Made by a program: the position numbers and the translations under genes. Positions 1 to 9,029 of a stretch of DNA of 19,984 nt are shown here, piece by piece (the first letter of the stretch is position 1; every line of letters starts with the position of its first letter). Source of the DNA: Zygnema cylindricum (lineage: Eukaryota > Streptophyta > Zygnematophyceae > Zygnematales > Zygnemataceae); NCBI GenBank assembly GCA_037447655.1, contig JBBHKE010002623.1:1-19984 (forward strand). The letters are read 5' to 3'. Below the pieces are notes generated by a model. It ran no database searches, was not told the DNA's origin, and was given only the letters and a program-made list of their open reading frames with translations.

Positions 1-359
1 TTGCTTTTTGAGCATTCAATTCGCTTCTCTCTTTCAACCATTAGTTTTAACACTTATAGTTGTCTCTCTATTTGTAATAACAAATCAATCATATTAAAAT
101 TAGGAAAGAATTGATGTCTGAGGTTAACGGCGTCGTGTAAGGGGTATGAAGAAGTGTTGAATATCAAGTAATATAACATATCGGAGATGCCAAATTTATT
201 CGTTCCGGAGCAATACATGGGGCCCCATTGCCATTGGCTAACAAATATTATCAGCTCTCAAAATTATGGCATTAGTAAGTATATCAATACACAACTGTAC
301 AACGTGAACCACTAACAAACAAAAATTAATATTGTACAGAAAATATCCAAGACCTCTGG

Positions 360-960
360 AAGGATCGATAATCCACTCAGAGTTCCCTAACAAACAATTA
401 TAGCAGCAGAAGCATTCAGATTACCAAACATTAATTCAATATTGAATATACATTTCGGAAATTTCTCATATTAAAAAAAATCCGAAATTACAAATTTTGC
501 TCTTCTATCTCCTTGTCCCTATTCCTTCTTGTGTTCCTGGCTTGATTGATTAACACACAGTCATGGTGTCCCTTAAATACAATACCAGCCATTGCGTGAC
601 ACGTGTGAGTGTGCGCCGCCAAGAAGCCTCTAAAAATCTGCCACCTGTCCGCAGATTAGACTAGAAAACTCTAAATTTCATTAAGGACTCAAACATAGCA
701 AAACGACAAACCAAAACGAAAATACTAGACAAATTTAAAAGTACTATCGTAATAAACTAAACGTACAAAATTTCTAAACGCGAAACGAAACGACAAATAC
801 ATTTCGCGAAACATACAGTACTTTCTCGAAATCGTACGTCAAAGTACATTCAATTCGTTCGCGAAATCGAACCGATTCCACGTGCGTACGATTCTTTCAA
901 TGAATCGTAAAAACCTCGTGCAAACAAAATATAAAATCTAATTAACACACACAACAGTCA
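360..960 (-). other. LTR-like remnant of an unassigned copia-type element
   Basis: Read on the minus strand, this stretch resembles LTR sequence. A CGAAACGAAA/GTAC-rich tract (about 680-900) is followed by a TATTTAAGG TATA-like box near 572-580. Further on, at 403-419, is the motif CTGAATGCTTCTGCTG, which recurs with one change in the repeat blocks at 12321-12336 and 19465-19480. A GAACTCT follows that motif at a similar distance in all three places. I see no polypurine tract next to the candidate TGTTG edge at 956 and no partner LTR, so the boundaries are guesses. Positions 1-359 and 961-1290 show no recognisable gene. Confidence 0.3.
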
Positions 961-1290
961 TTCAGAATACACGTTCTCATAGTGTAACCGCTATAGCATG
1001 TGTTCATATGGTCGACTTTTGAACATGTGAAACCAAGTTCGCGTGATTTTTCCTTGTCTTTATTACTAGGAATCAAATATGAGTACGCTTCCTCGTATCA
1101 ACGGTACTCACTTTCTTATGTTAACAACGTTCTTTGACACTTTTCCTTCCTTTGGTACGAAATTACAAACACTTCGGGTAAGAACAATCGTACATTACAC
1201 TATTTAAGACATTCCCAAATTTGTGTAATTGACGTTAATTAAACCATATCTACAGTAATGATGAAGAAAAAATAGTTACGTGAACTCTAT

Positions 1291-1497
1291 CGTCCTCTTC
1301 CTCAATAGGCGACAACACCAACTCCTCGTCACAATAAACCTACAGATCTGAACTTTGTCCTCCTCTTTTCCTCTCTAGGCGACATCACCTACTCTTTGTC
1401 AATATGAACCACCGAATCTGAACTTTGTCATCCTCTTCCTAAGTAGGGGACAACACCTAATCCTCGTCAATATGAATGTACGGATTTGAATTTTGTC
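1291..1497. repeat. Three-unit imperfect tandem repeat, 68-70 bp units
   Basis: Three successive units (1291-1359, 1360-1429, 1430-1497) share the frame TCCTCTTCCT...TAGGCGACAACACC...CTCGTCAATATGAA...GAACTTTGTC, with a few substitutions and small length differences. The array abuts the inferred end of the element A LTR. It may be part of that LTR or of older flanking sequence. It is not coding as far as I can see. Confidence 0.8.
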
Positions 1498-2070
1498 TAA
1501 AAGGATCGAAAATCACAATCGGAATGCGCAAAAAAATGACAAATTACACAATGCGGAAGCAAAATTAACTTAAATAAAATATCAACCAGCTCACATTACA
1601 AACATCAATTTCTCATGAACATTAGATAGAGACAATACATAATTCAGAAGAGGAAATCTCTCATTAAATCTTATCCATTAACTCTACAACGATTTCTCCT
1701 TAGTTATATCTAATCCCTCACTAGCCGGCATTTTAACTTAGTCGCCAGATTACATCTCAAAATCTAATTCTAGAAGCGTCACATGTACCTGGATGAAAAT
1801 TAGAGTATGACGCAAACTGAAACTACTCGAAACGAAACATCTAGAACTACAGTACTTTAACTACAACGTAATCTACACGAAAGGAAACTACTAGACGAAC
1901 AACCCACGAACCGAAAGTACTAGAAGTCACGTAACGAGATAGACCAGACCGTTGACACAAACAAACGAAACTGAAAAGTACTAATGAAACGAAATGAAAT
2001 GCGTGACGTGACGCGCGACAAAACTAACCCACACTAAAAATGAACCAAAATCTACATTGCAATCTTAACA
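1494..2070 (-). repeat. 3' LTR of copia element A
   Basis: On the minus strand the LTR starts TGTTAAGATTGC at 2070, directly after the polypurine tract. TGTT...ACA is the usual edge of Ty1/copia LTRs. The far edge is put at TGTCTAAAAGG (1494), which gives TG...CA ends and 577 bp. That edge is inferred because no second copy lies in the window and the TTTGTC there is also part of the adjacent tandem repeat. A TATTTAAG box sits near 1570 on the minus strand. Confidence 0.6.
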
Positions 2071-2081
2071 TTCCCCCTCTC
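2071..2081 (-). promoter_or_regulatory. Polypurine tract of element A
   Basis: On the minus strand the sequence reads GAGAGGGGGAA directly before the TGTTAAG edge of the LTR. This is the standard position of the plus-strand DNA primer in LTR retrotransposons, and it lies about 40 bp past the end of the RNase H reading frame. Confidence 0.75.
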
Positions 2082-2121
2082 AATGTGAGGATTTAACTAA
2101 CTACTGTCCAGACTCAAATAT

Positions 2122-2580
2122 TCATAACTTAGGTCTCCCACTAACAATGACATCATGCATTGCAGCTTTCGTTAACATATTTTCTGCCTCCTCAAAAGTA
2201 GGATCAAATATAAATACTAACTCTTTATCCTTTACTAAATCTCTCACAAAATGCCACTGAATTCTAATATGTTTTGTGCTTTTATGAAACACTGGATTCT
2301 TCACTTAAGCAACACTACTCATGCTGTCTGAATAAATCCTCATGCACTTTTTAAAAATTCCTAATTCACTCAACATGTCTTTAATCCAAATTGAATCTTT
2401 CGTCGCATGACAAGCCGCCATGTACTCCACTTCAGCAAAACCACTTAAAGCCACCGTAGGTTGTAATTTGGAGCTCTATGAGATTGCCACTCCACTAAAT
2501 ACAAAAGCATAACCAGAGGTGGACTTTCCCATGTCAAAGTAACCTCCCAAGTCAGCATCACAATATCCGAAGTAATCCAA
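2122..2580 (-). pseudogene. RNase H domain of element A (broken)
   Basis: This is the copia-type RNase HI that degrades the RNA template during reverse transcription. The acidic residues are all visible: GYCDADLGG near 2559 (first Asp), then after a stop AEVEYMAAC (Glu), then IYSDSMSS (Asp). The C-terminal signature KSTKHIRIQWHFVRD and the ending ENMLTKA follow. Two in-frame stops interrupt it. One is a TAG near 2474, where the family has Trp (ISW). The other is a TAA near 2305, just before VKNPVFH. The domain is otherwise full length and leads into the polypurine tract. It belongs with the RT fragment on its upstream side. Confidence 0.85.
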
Positions 2581-3700
2581 ATTGTTTCCACTTTGATAAA
2601 CCAATACAATGTCCAATATTTCGGCCAAACACGTGAAAATCTGTTTGATCGATTCCCAATGTTGCTTCTTTATAGCTTGACTGTACATGCTTACATTTTT
2701 AACAGCTGCAAAAATATCCGGCATTGTCCCTACACTCAAATACATTAGGCATCCAATTGCCTCTCTATAAAGGACATTGAAAATTTCCTCATCATCAAAT
2801 TTGTTAAGCTGTAATTTCGGGTCTAGAGGTGTACTAAGGGGCTTAGAACCTAACATTGAAAATCGAGTAAGAACTTCTTTACAATATTTTTCTTGACTCA
2901 ATGTAATACATCCGGATTTACTCCTAATCACCTCAATGCCCAATGTACATTTTGCTTCACCAAAATTTGTCACCTTAAAATGCTTCTTCAAATATGACTT
3001 CAATTCTTTAATTTTCTCTAAGCTATTTGACACCATAATGAAATCATCCACATAGGCACTAAAACAATTTGATCCACTCCATTTCCTTTCACATATACAC
3101 CTGAATCTGAAATTTTTCTTACAAATCCAAAATGAATCAAAACCTTATGTAAGCGTGAATACCATGTCCTTGGTGCTTGCTTCAACCCATACAAGGATTT
3201 CCTTAGTCTCCACACTAAAACCGGGTTTGGATGGTACTCCTTCCGAAATTTTCTTATAAACCTCCTCCTCGAGGTCTCCGTTAAGAAAAGCGGTCTCCAC
3301 GTCCATTTGGTGGATATGCTTTTTCGCGGCTGCGGCCAATGCGATGATCATCCTCAAAAAATAAAATTTGACCACGGGAGCATAGGTCTCAGTATAATCC
3401 ACTCCCTGTTTGTGTTGAAATCCCTTACAAATTGATCTTGCTTTATCCTTAATAAAATAACCAGACGCACCCGTTTTGGTCTTAAATACTCACTTAGAAT
3501 CTATGGCCACCCGTTTTGGTCTTAAATACTCACTTAGAATCTATGGCCTTCTTTCTTTCAGGCAATTATACTTCCTCAAAAGTCTCATTCTCAACAATAG
3601 ATTTATATTCATTTTCAAATACATCTTTCCGCTAAGACTCCCAATCACCCGAAATTCAAGCTTCTGTATAAGATTTCGTGTCACCACTTACATCCTCTTG
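2581..3700 (-). pseudogene. Reverse transcriptase domain of element A (broken)
   Basis: This is a copia RT (RVT_2 type). Reading down the minus strand, DVFENEYKSIVENETFEE (about 3600) is the usual pre-RT segment. YTETYAPVVKF and HQMDVETAFLNGDLEEEVY (about 3260-3400) carry the first catalytic Asp. RKSLYGLKQAPRTWYSRLHK (about 3150-3210) and the AYVDD box near 3045 follow, then the thumb and connection up to the RNase H. It is broken by stops near 3590 and 3630, a 40-bp tandem duplication (3468-3547), a frame change near 3215, and another near 3058 just ahead of YVDD. Every RT landmark is still recognisable, so the decay is mostly small lesions. Confidence 0.85.
3468..3547. repeat. Exact 40-bp tandem duplication inside the element A RT
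   Basis: The unit starting CACCCGTTTTGGTCTTAAAT occurs at 3468-3507 and again at 3508-3547 with no differences. Forty is not a multiple of three, so the duplication also shifts the RT frame at the KWVFK-type motif. Identical copies suggest it is younger than most of the surrounding decay. Confidence 0.95.
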
Positions 3701-3705
3701 TAGTG

Positions 3706-4720
3706 GGAGCATAGGTCCTTGTTATCCTGGCGGGTACAGTTCATAAAATAGATCAAACTACCAACAACGTGTCTATACGAAATAGTTTGCATAAACTCTC
3801 TTTCCTCTTGTCATAACCCATTATCCAAGATCAAGACTCCCCTTTCTGAGCTCCCCTCATTTCCCTTCTTTAGATCCATGGGAGTTATACAACTATTTGC
3901 ATTATCCATTTGAAATTTTTCAAGCATCTTTCCTATTGCTTCCTTTTGAGTTAGCCTTATTGTTCTTTTCTCTCTATCCCTTTCCATCTAAATTTCCAAA
4001 AAAAAAATTGACCCTCCCAAGTCCTTCTTTTCAAATCTACTCTATAGATCCTTTTTCAATCAATTAATTTTCTCCATTGATTTACTCAAAACAAGCAAAT
4101 CATCAACATAGATGACAATGAATATTATACCTTCCTTGTCCTCAAATAGATAGATGGAATGATCTGAACTGCTTCATATATATCCCAAACTCGTCAAAAA
4201 CTTGTCCTGCTTTTTATTCCTTTAGCGTGGAGCTTGCTTTAGTCCATAAAGAGACTTTATCAATCTGCACACCTAACTTTCTTCACCTTTCTCCACAAAT
4301 CATTCTGGTTGCCGAATGAATATCTCTTTTTCTCATTCTCGGTGGAAGAAAGTGGTTTTGATGTCCATCATGTACACTTCCATATCTTCCGCTGCCGAAA
4401 CACTAAGTAGAATTCAGACGGATGGAAATCTAACAACCTGAGTGAAGGTCTCCTCAAAATTAATTTCCTCCTTCTGTGTGAACCCTTTTGCCACTATTAT
4501 TGTTTTGTATCGCTAGATAGTGTTATTCGGATTGTGTTTAAACTTTAATAGCCACTTGCATGGTATCCGCTTTTTGTCCTAAAGACAATCCACCAGCTCC
4601 CATATGTTTGCTTCCATAATTGAAGCCATCTCATCTTTAATGGCTCTCATCCATCTACTACGTTCCAGACTACTAATTGCTTTTTACTAATTTTGGGGTT
4701 TGCTTAAATGTGACAACATA
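3706..4720 (-). pseudogene. Reverse transcriptase of B' (heavily decayed)
   Basis: The minus-strand frames give copia RT landmarks in order. MEANIWELVD and CKWLLKFKHNPNNTI lie at about 4560-4620. RYKTIIVAKGFTQKEEINFE is followed by FEETFTQVVRF (about 4440-4520). MMDIKTTFFHRE (about 4340-4370), RLIKSLYGLKQAPR (about 4225-4265) and IYVDDLLVLSKS with YVDD at 4099-4110 complete the series. Many stops and frame changes separate these motifs, so no reading frame of useful length survives. The fragment ends near 3706, in sequence that matches element B around 6365-6440, before RNase H. The catalytic Asp pair is still encoded, but function is impossible. Confidence 0.8.
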
Positions 4721-4746
4721 GTTACCTTGTTGTTCACTTGTCTCTC

Positions 4747-4840
4747 TTAAAGTCTCTTGTTGCTTCTCTTTCCTGTTGTTCCACAACCACAGGGGTAGGT
4801 GGAGGTCCACCAGTAGTAGAAGATGAAGACATAGACTTCA
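4747..4840 (-). pseudogene. gag N-terminal remnant of B'
   Basis: On the minus strand, from 4840, the codons read LKSMSSSSTTGGPP and on to PVVVEQQ. This closely parallels MKSMSSSTTSGEPP and VVVEQH at the start of the element B gag. The ATG equivalent to the gag start is changed to CTG. After about 30 codons the gag similarity stops and sequence upstream of RT follows, so nearly all of gag, protease and integrase are missing by deletion. Confidence 0.7.
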
Positions 4841-4870
4841 GCAAAAGCTACAAGAAATCCTATCAAAAAG

Positions 4871-4885
4871 CCAACTTTGATATAA
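4871..4885 (-). promoter_or_regulatory. PBS-like site of B'
   Basis: The minus strand reads TTATATCAAAGTTGG directly inside the LTR edge, identical to 9014-9028 in element B. It resembles TGGTATCAGAGC-type copia primer-binding sites, though the usual TGG start is not perfect. Its presence here is the reason the LTR at 4887-5770 must serve as a 5' LTR for B' as well as a 3' LTR for B. Confidence 0.5.
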
Positions 4886-4886
4886 C

Positions 4887-5770
4887 ACAGAGAGCACTCT
4901 AAGTGTTCAAATAACACCAAAATCCACACAAATAGAGTATCACAAACAATCTGTCAATTCCCAAAATTGTAGCCTAATTAAACTAGTAAACCATAAGATG
5001 TAACACTTCAAAGTTTCCCAAAAAATTTCCCTTAGAGAATTAGATCTCAATAGTGGATATACAAAATAGACTAAGTCCTAAACTTTATACTCACAGTGAG
5101 TATCTACTGAGAACTAACTAATCAGATGTCTACACCTTGAACAACAGTATTGTACTTTACTAAGACAAAGTACCGAATCAGTACGCTATTGTAATGTGAG
5201 TACGTCCAAACCCTATTTGACTACTAGACAAAAATACACTTAGTGGAACACCAAATTCTACTACGCTATGCAACAAACTACTGTGTTTTAGATATGCAAA
5301 TAGTTTTCCCATACAGTAGTGTTCCAGGTGCTTAGTCAGCTTGGATACTAGAGTCCAATTGACTTTCGATCAAGTGGTCCATGCCACCTAAGGTCGTACA
5401 AATTGATGAGTCATTTTGTGTTCCCGCGTGAATCTTGTCCGTTGACTTGATTCACATCTACGATCATCATTGAATGTTATAGTACCATTCTCCCAGATAA
5501 GAGGTTGAGTCCCCGTTCATCTGATTCATCAACAGTATTTGTCCGATGTGTGATGCGTGGTAAAGTAAGACCGCGCCTTTCCATAAAACGTGTATGATGT
5601 TCATATTCTGCCGCGTGTCGTTGCAGAAGTAAAATACACTCAAAAGTACTACTGCTAGTGTCACACTAATTGAGGTAAGTATTACAACTTTTCTTAGACC
5701 AAAATATTATAAGTTCTTGGTCTCTCCTCACAGCTCTATTTAGTGAGTATTAAGATTTCTTATTTCAACA
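4887..5770 (-). repeat. Shared LTR: 3' LTR of B and 5' LTR of B'
   Basis: The minus-strand start TGTTGAAATAAG at 5770 follows a polypurine tract. About 884 bp align with 9030-9914 at roughly nine identical bases in ten by eye. It contains a TATA-like GTATAAAG near 5090 on the minus strand. The inner edge (4887) is uncertain by several bases because a clean TG...CA end is not visible. The divergence between the two LTRs means an old insertion. Confidence 0.85.
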
Positions 5771-5777
5771 CTCCCCT
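5771..5777 (-). promoter_or_regulatory. Polypurine tract of element B
   Basis: The minus strand reads AGGGGAG immediately before the TGTTGAAAT LTR edge, the expected site of plus-strand priming. It lies about 16 bp after the end of the RNase H frame. Confidence 0.7.
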
Positions 5778-5793
5778 AAATCCTTAGACTCAC

Positions 5794-6245
5794 TTACTCA
5801 CTCAACCCAATAGACTCTTTGCAATACTGCAACTTAGGAGCTGGAAGAGGTTTAGTCAGCATATTAGCCACCTTCTTTTCATCTGATAAATAGCTCATTT
5901 TTATCACTCTTGCAAGCACGTTTTCTCTCACAAAGTGTAGTCTGACATCCATATGTTTGCTTTTAAAATGATGACTAGGGTAAGAGGCAATCGCAATGGG
6001 TGCCCGGTTGTCACACTTGATAACTTGAGGACCAGTTTGCATATACCCAAGTTTATGCAAAATGGCCTTAACCCATAGAAGTTCCTTGAGGGCAGAATTG
6101 GATGCCATATATTCCAATTCCATTGTAGACTGAGCAGTGACCTTCTGTAATTTGCTGCTCCAACAGCAAGTTCCATTCCCAATCTTCAACACGGAACCGG
6201 TTGTTGATTTCCGGCTTTGCATATCTCCATAGCTGGCATCGCTCC
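5794..6245 (-). pseudogene. RNase H domain of element B
   Basis: This is a copia RNase H with a well preserved 142-codon frame. SDASYGD (about 6236) supplies the first Asp. RKSTTGSVL, CCWSSKLQKVTAQSTMELEY (Glu) and ELLWVKAILHKLG follow, then IKCDNRAPIAIA (Asp), FKSKHMDVRLHFVRE and VANMLTKPLP near the end. All catalytic acidic residues are kept and the frame ends naturally just before the polypurine tract. It is the best preserved part of element B. Upstream, the connection to RT (6250-6470) contains stops and frame changes, so it is not part of a working polyprotein. Confidence 0.85.
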
Positions 6246-6399
6246 AAGTTTGTAGTTTTACCTCTCCATCTCCGAGTATAAGCTTGAGGTTTCAGGTACC
6301 GGCTAGGTATCTCAGTACCGACCTGTTGCTTCCCAATATGCTGTTTTAGGATTCTGAAGACTCCTACTTAAGACTCCTACAACTGGAGCAATATCAGGA

Positions 6400-7317
6400 A
6401 TCGTACAATTTATAAAATAGATAAGACTCCCCACTACCTGTCTAAATGGTTTGTAGCTATAAATTCTTCCTCCCCTTACTCTAAGCTTTCACTAACCATT
6501 ATGCCTGAGTCTGATTCACTCCCCTCCAGCTTCTGTCTAACTTCTATTGGAGTTACGGATCCTTTCACATCCTTCATCTCAAATTTTTCAAGCATGTTCC
6601 CTATAACTTCTTTCTGGGTTAGCATAATCAATCTGTTATTTCTATCCCTTTCAACTTGTATGCCCAAGATATATTTGGCCTCACCGAGGTCTTTCATTTC
6701 AAACCTAAACCTCGAAGTTGTTTTAATACAGTTTATTTCATCTATGGATTTGCTTATTGGTAAAAGATCATCCACATATATAGCAATATAAAGAATCCCA
6801 TCCTTCCCTTGTAAGACATTTATTGAATGACTTGAACTGATTCTTTTGAATCCTAGAATAGACAAAAATTCATCTAACTTCAGATTCCATAGACTAGGGG
6901 CTTGTTTCAGCCCATACAGAGATTTTATCAGTTTACAAACTAATTTTTATTTCCTTTTTCCTCATACATCTCAGGTTGCTTCATATAAATAGTTTCTTCC
7001 AACTCTCTATGCAAAAAGGTTGTCTTAACATCCATTTGATGTTTTTCCATATTTTATATAGCAGCTAAACTCAACAAAATTTTGAGAGTAGGAAATCTGA
7101 CGATTGGGGAGAAGGTTTCCTCAAAGTCAATACCATCTTTCTGGTTGTACCCTTTGGCCACCAGTCTGGCCTTATACCTTTCAATAGTGTTGCCCGGATT
7201 CAGTTTGACTTTGAAGACCCACTTGCTTCGAATGGCTTTCCTCCCCGGAGGCAAGTCCACCAGCTCCCATGTCTGTGCCTCCATAATCAATTTCATCTCA
7301 TCGTTGACCGCCTCAAC
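6400..7317 (-). pseudogene. Reverse transcriptase domain of element B
   Basis: Copia RT (RVT_2) landmarks run down the minus strand. [58 protein letters not shown] and PIVRF lie in one frame (7054-7296). A TAA stop near 7051 precedes KHQMDVKTTFLHRELEE (first catalytic Asp). LIKSLYGLKQAP follows near 6900-6930 after a frame change, then LYIAIYVDDLLPISKS with the YVDD box near 6777-6790, then KDLGEAKYILGIQV and the thumb. A single TAG at 7318-7320 separates this frame from the integrase C-terminal frame upstream, so the two were once one polyprotein. Confidence 0.85.
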
Positions 7318-8050
7318 CTAGTGGTTTCTTGTTGGTGATGAGAAGGCCTCTTTGATTGTCATAAGCTCCGTTGATGTTGTTGAAAAACCAAAGTGAGAAC
7401 TAGCTTGCAGACGATTGCTATTTCTCCTTCCCCTCGGAAATTCAGAGGCTGAAATGGATGGCATTCTTGGATTTTTCGGAGCTGAAACTGTTGCGGGATT
7501 CGAAGGTGTAGTAGTCTGTTCCTCCAAAGTTTGATGCAATTGAGAAGCATCCGTAGCAATAACAAGCGGTATAGTGGAAGAAGGTGTACTTATGGGAAGG
7601 GATGGCACCAGAAAATAGACTTTTTGTTGATGGTGAAAAATGGCATACTCCTGTTTTTGGTTTTTTGTTGTGGCATCTGTTACTTTGAACATATCAACCG
7701 AATCTCCTTCATCTTTAATCTCAATATTTCGAGACACAAAGATTTTTTGTTTATCTAAGACATATACTCTATGCCCCTTTGCAGCATCATCATATCCTAA
7801 GAGAATTCCTGCTAATCCTTTGGCTTCCATTTTCCACTTATCTCGTGAGTTATCTAAATTAAAGCACTTACTCCTAAACACTTTAAAGTGACTAACATCT
7901 TGTACCTTTCCTGTACACAGCTCATAAAGTGTAGAGGTGACAGATCTGGATGCAACTCTATTTTTTATATAGACTGCACTGTTTTGTGCTTCAGCCCAGA
8001 ATTTCAGATCTATACCTTTCTTTGGAACCTTCCATTGCTGCCGACATAGC
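7318..8050 (-). pseudogene. Integrase C-terminal part and linker of element B
   Basis: From about 8035 the minus strand encodes VPKKG...KFWAEAQNSAVYIKNR, the segment that follows the catalytic Glu in copia integrases. Then come SHFKVFRSKCF and GILLGYDDAAKGHRVYVLD with IFVSRNIEIKDE (the SH3-like C-terminal part), and a Ser/Thr/Pro-rich linker leading into RT. About 240 codons are open. The zinc-binding N-terminus and the whole DDE core are absent. Upstream sequence is instead a gag tail (FNEQEEAELFAMSAAM region) in another frame, placing the deletion junction near 8030-8060. The first dozen codons of the long open frame are probably out-of-frame junction sequence. Confidence 0.8.
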
Positions 8051-8198
8051 AAATAGCTCCGCCTCCTCTTGCTCATTGAAGCTCAGAGACGAATCTACAT
8101 CATCTGCAAAAGCTGGAAATAGTGCATTTCCTTGGAGGGATTGCCAAAAAAGCCTTGGTGAAATTGGCTTTGTTCCCATCCTAGACTATACAAACCTA

Positions 8199-8987
8199 TA
8201 TCATTTTCCTTTTTGAGTTTGGGACAGTACCTGTAACCATGTCCTTTCTAGAAGACTGCATATTTTGCCTCTGACCACCCTGATTAAATTGGTTATGAAA
8301 TTGGTTAAACTTGTTTCTATTCTAATTAATCTGATTTTTCCTGTCAAAATAGTAATTTCGAAAGTTTCACTTTCTTTTCACCATCAAGGACCTAACTTGT
8401 AAACTCTTCCTCTAGTATAAGATTGTACAACGAAAAGTCCAGCTAGACTTATTATACACTCCCTACATATGACTACAGTGACCTTTAATAAGCAAAGCAA
8501 CCTCCGAGAACTTTGGAAAAGTTCCACCAGCTGAAGAGTGTGCATCAATGAGTTCCCTAAACTTACCACAATACTCTGCCATAGATCCCCCCGAGTATTT
8601 GTAGTCCCAGATCCAACCACCCACTAGGAGCTCTTCCTGGACGTTCGCTTTTTCATTGGAAGTTTTTAGTGAAGTCAAAATCTCGCTCACCTTTTTTATC
8701 TTGAGCCGAGACATAAAAAGACTTTCTGAGATACAAAGAATCAGATTGTTTCGAGCGAGAGAGTTTTTCTTCGCCCAGCTCGGATCCATTTCAGCAAGAG
8801 ATCCATCCAAGACCCCTAGCAAGTCCGCAATTTCAAATGATGATTCAACCATAGCTACCCAGTACGTATACTTCTGGCCATTGAAGACAATAATTCTTGA
8901 TGAATTGCCCATAACGTGTTGTTCTACAACCACAGTTGCAAGTGGAGGTTCACCACTAGTAGTAGATGAAGACATAGACTTCATCAA
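8199..8987 (-). pseudogene. gag of element B
   Basis: Gag is the nucleocapsid precursor that packages element RNA. An open frame of 174 codons starts MMKSMSSSTTSGEPP at 8987. It contains FNGQKYTYWVAMVESSFEIA and DLLGVLDGSL, the N-terminal signature of copia gag (DUF4219/UBN2 families), then a helical middle with MAEYCGKFRELIDAH. The frame stops at 8463, but degenerate gag sequence continues to about 8199. There GHGYRYCPKLKKEN marks a CCHC zinc knuckle whose first two Cys are lost. A likely acidic gag tail continues to about 8050, where the deletion into integrase occurs. The start lies about 40 bp inside the PBS-like site. Confidence 0.8.
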
Positions 8988-9013
8988 AAGCTACCAGAAA
9001 CCTTTTCAAACAG

Positions 9014-9028
9014 CCAACTTTGATATAA
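9014..9028 (-). promoter_or_regulatory. PBS-like site of element B
   Basis: The minus strand reads TTATATCAAAGTTGG just inside the 5' LTR. It is similar to TGGTATCAGAGC-type primer-binding sites of copia elements and identical to 4871-4885. The exact LTR/PBS boundary is not clear. Confidence 0.5.
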
Positions 9029-9029
9029 C

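Larger units (their letters stand above)
3706..4886 (-). mobile_element. Deleted internal region B' sharing an LTR with element B
   Basis: Downstream (minus strand) of the LTR at 4887-5770 there is not host DNA but another internal region. It starts with a PBS-like site and a gag N-terminus (4886-4747), then jumps to RT (4720-3706). Integrase, protease and most of gag are missing, as are RNase H and a terminal LTR at the other end. Element A resumes near 3705. The PBS and gag start resemble those of element B at 8930-9028 closely, so B' is the same or a sister family. The RT is clearly diverged from B. Confidence 0.75.

Noticed and set aside
1-225. Minus-strand frame of about 65 codons (NMIDLLLQIERQL region) just beyond the LTR-like remnant, possibly a gag start
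   Set aside because: It has an internal stop and no recognised gag motif, and the window edge cuts it.
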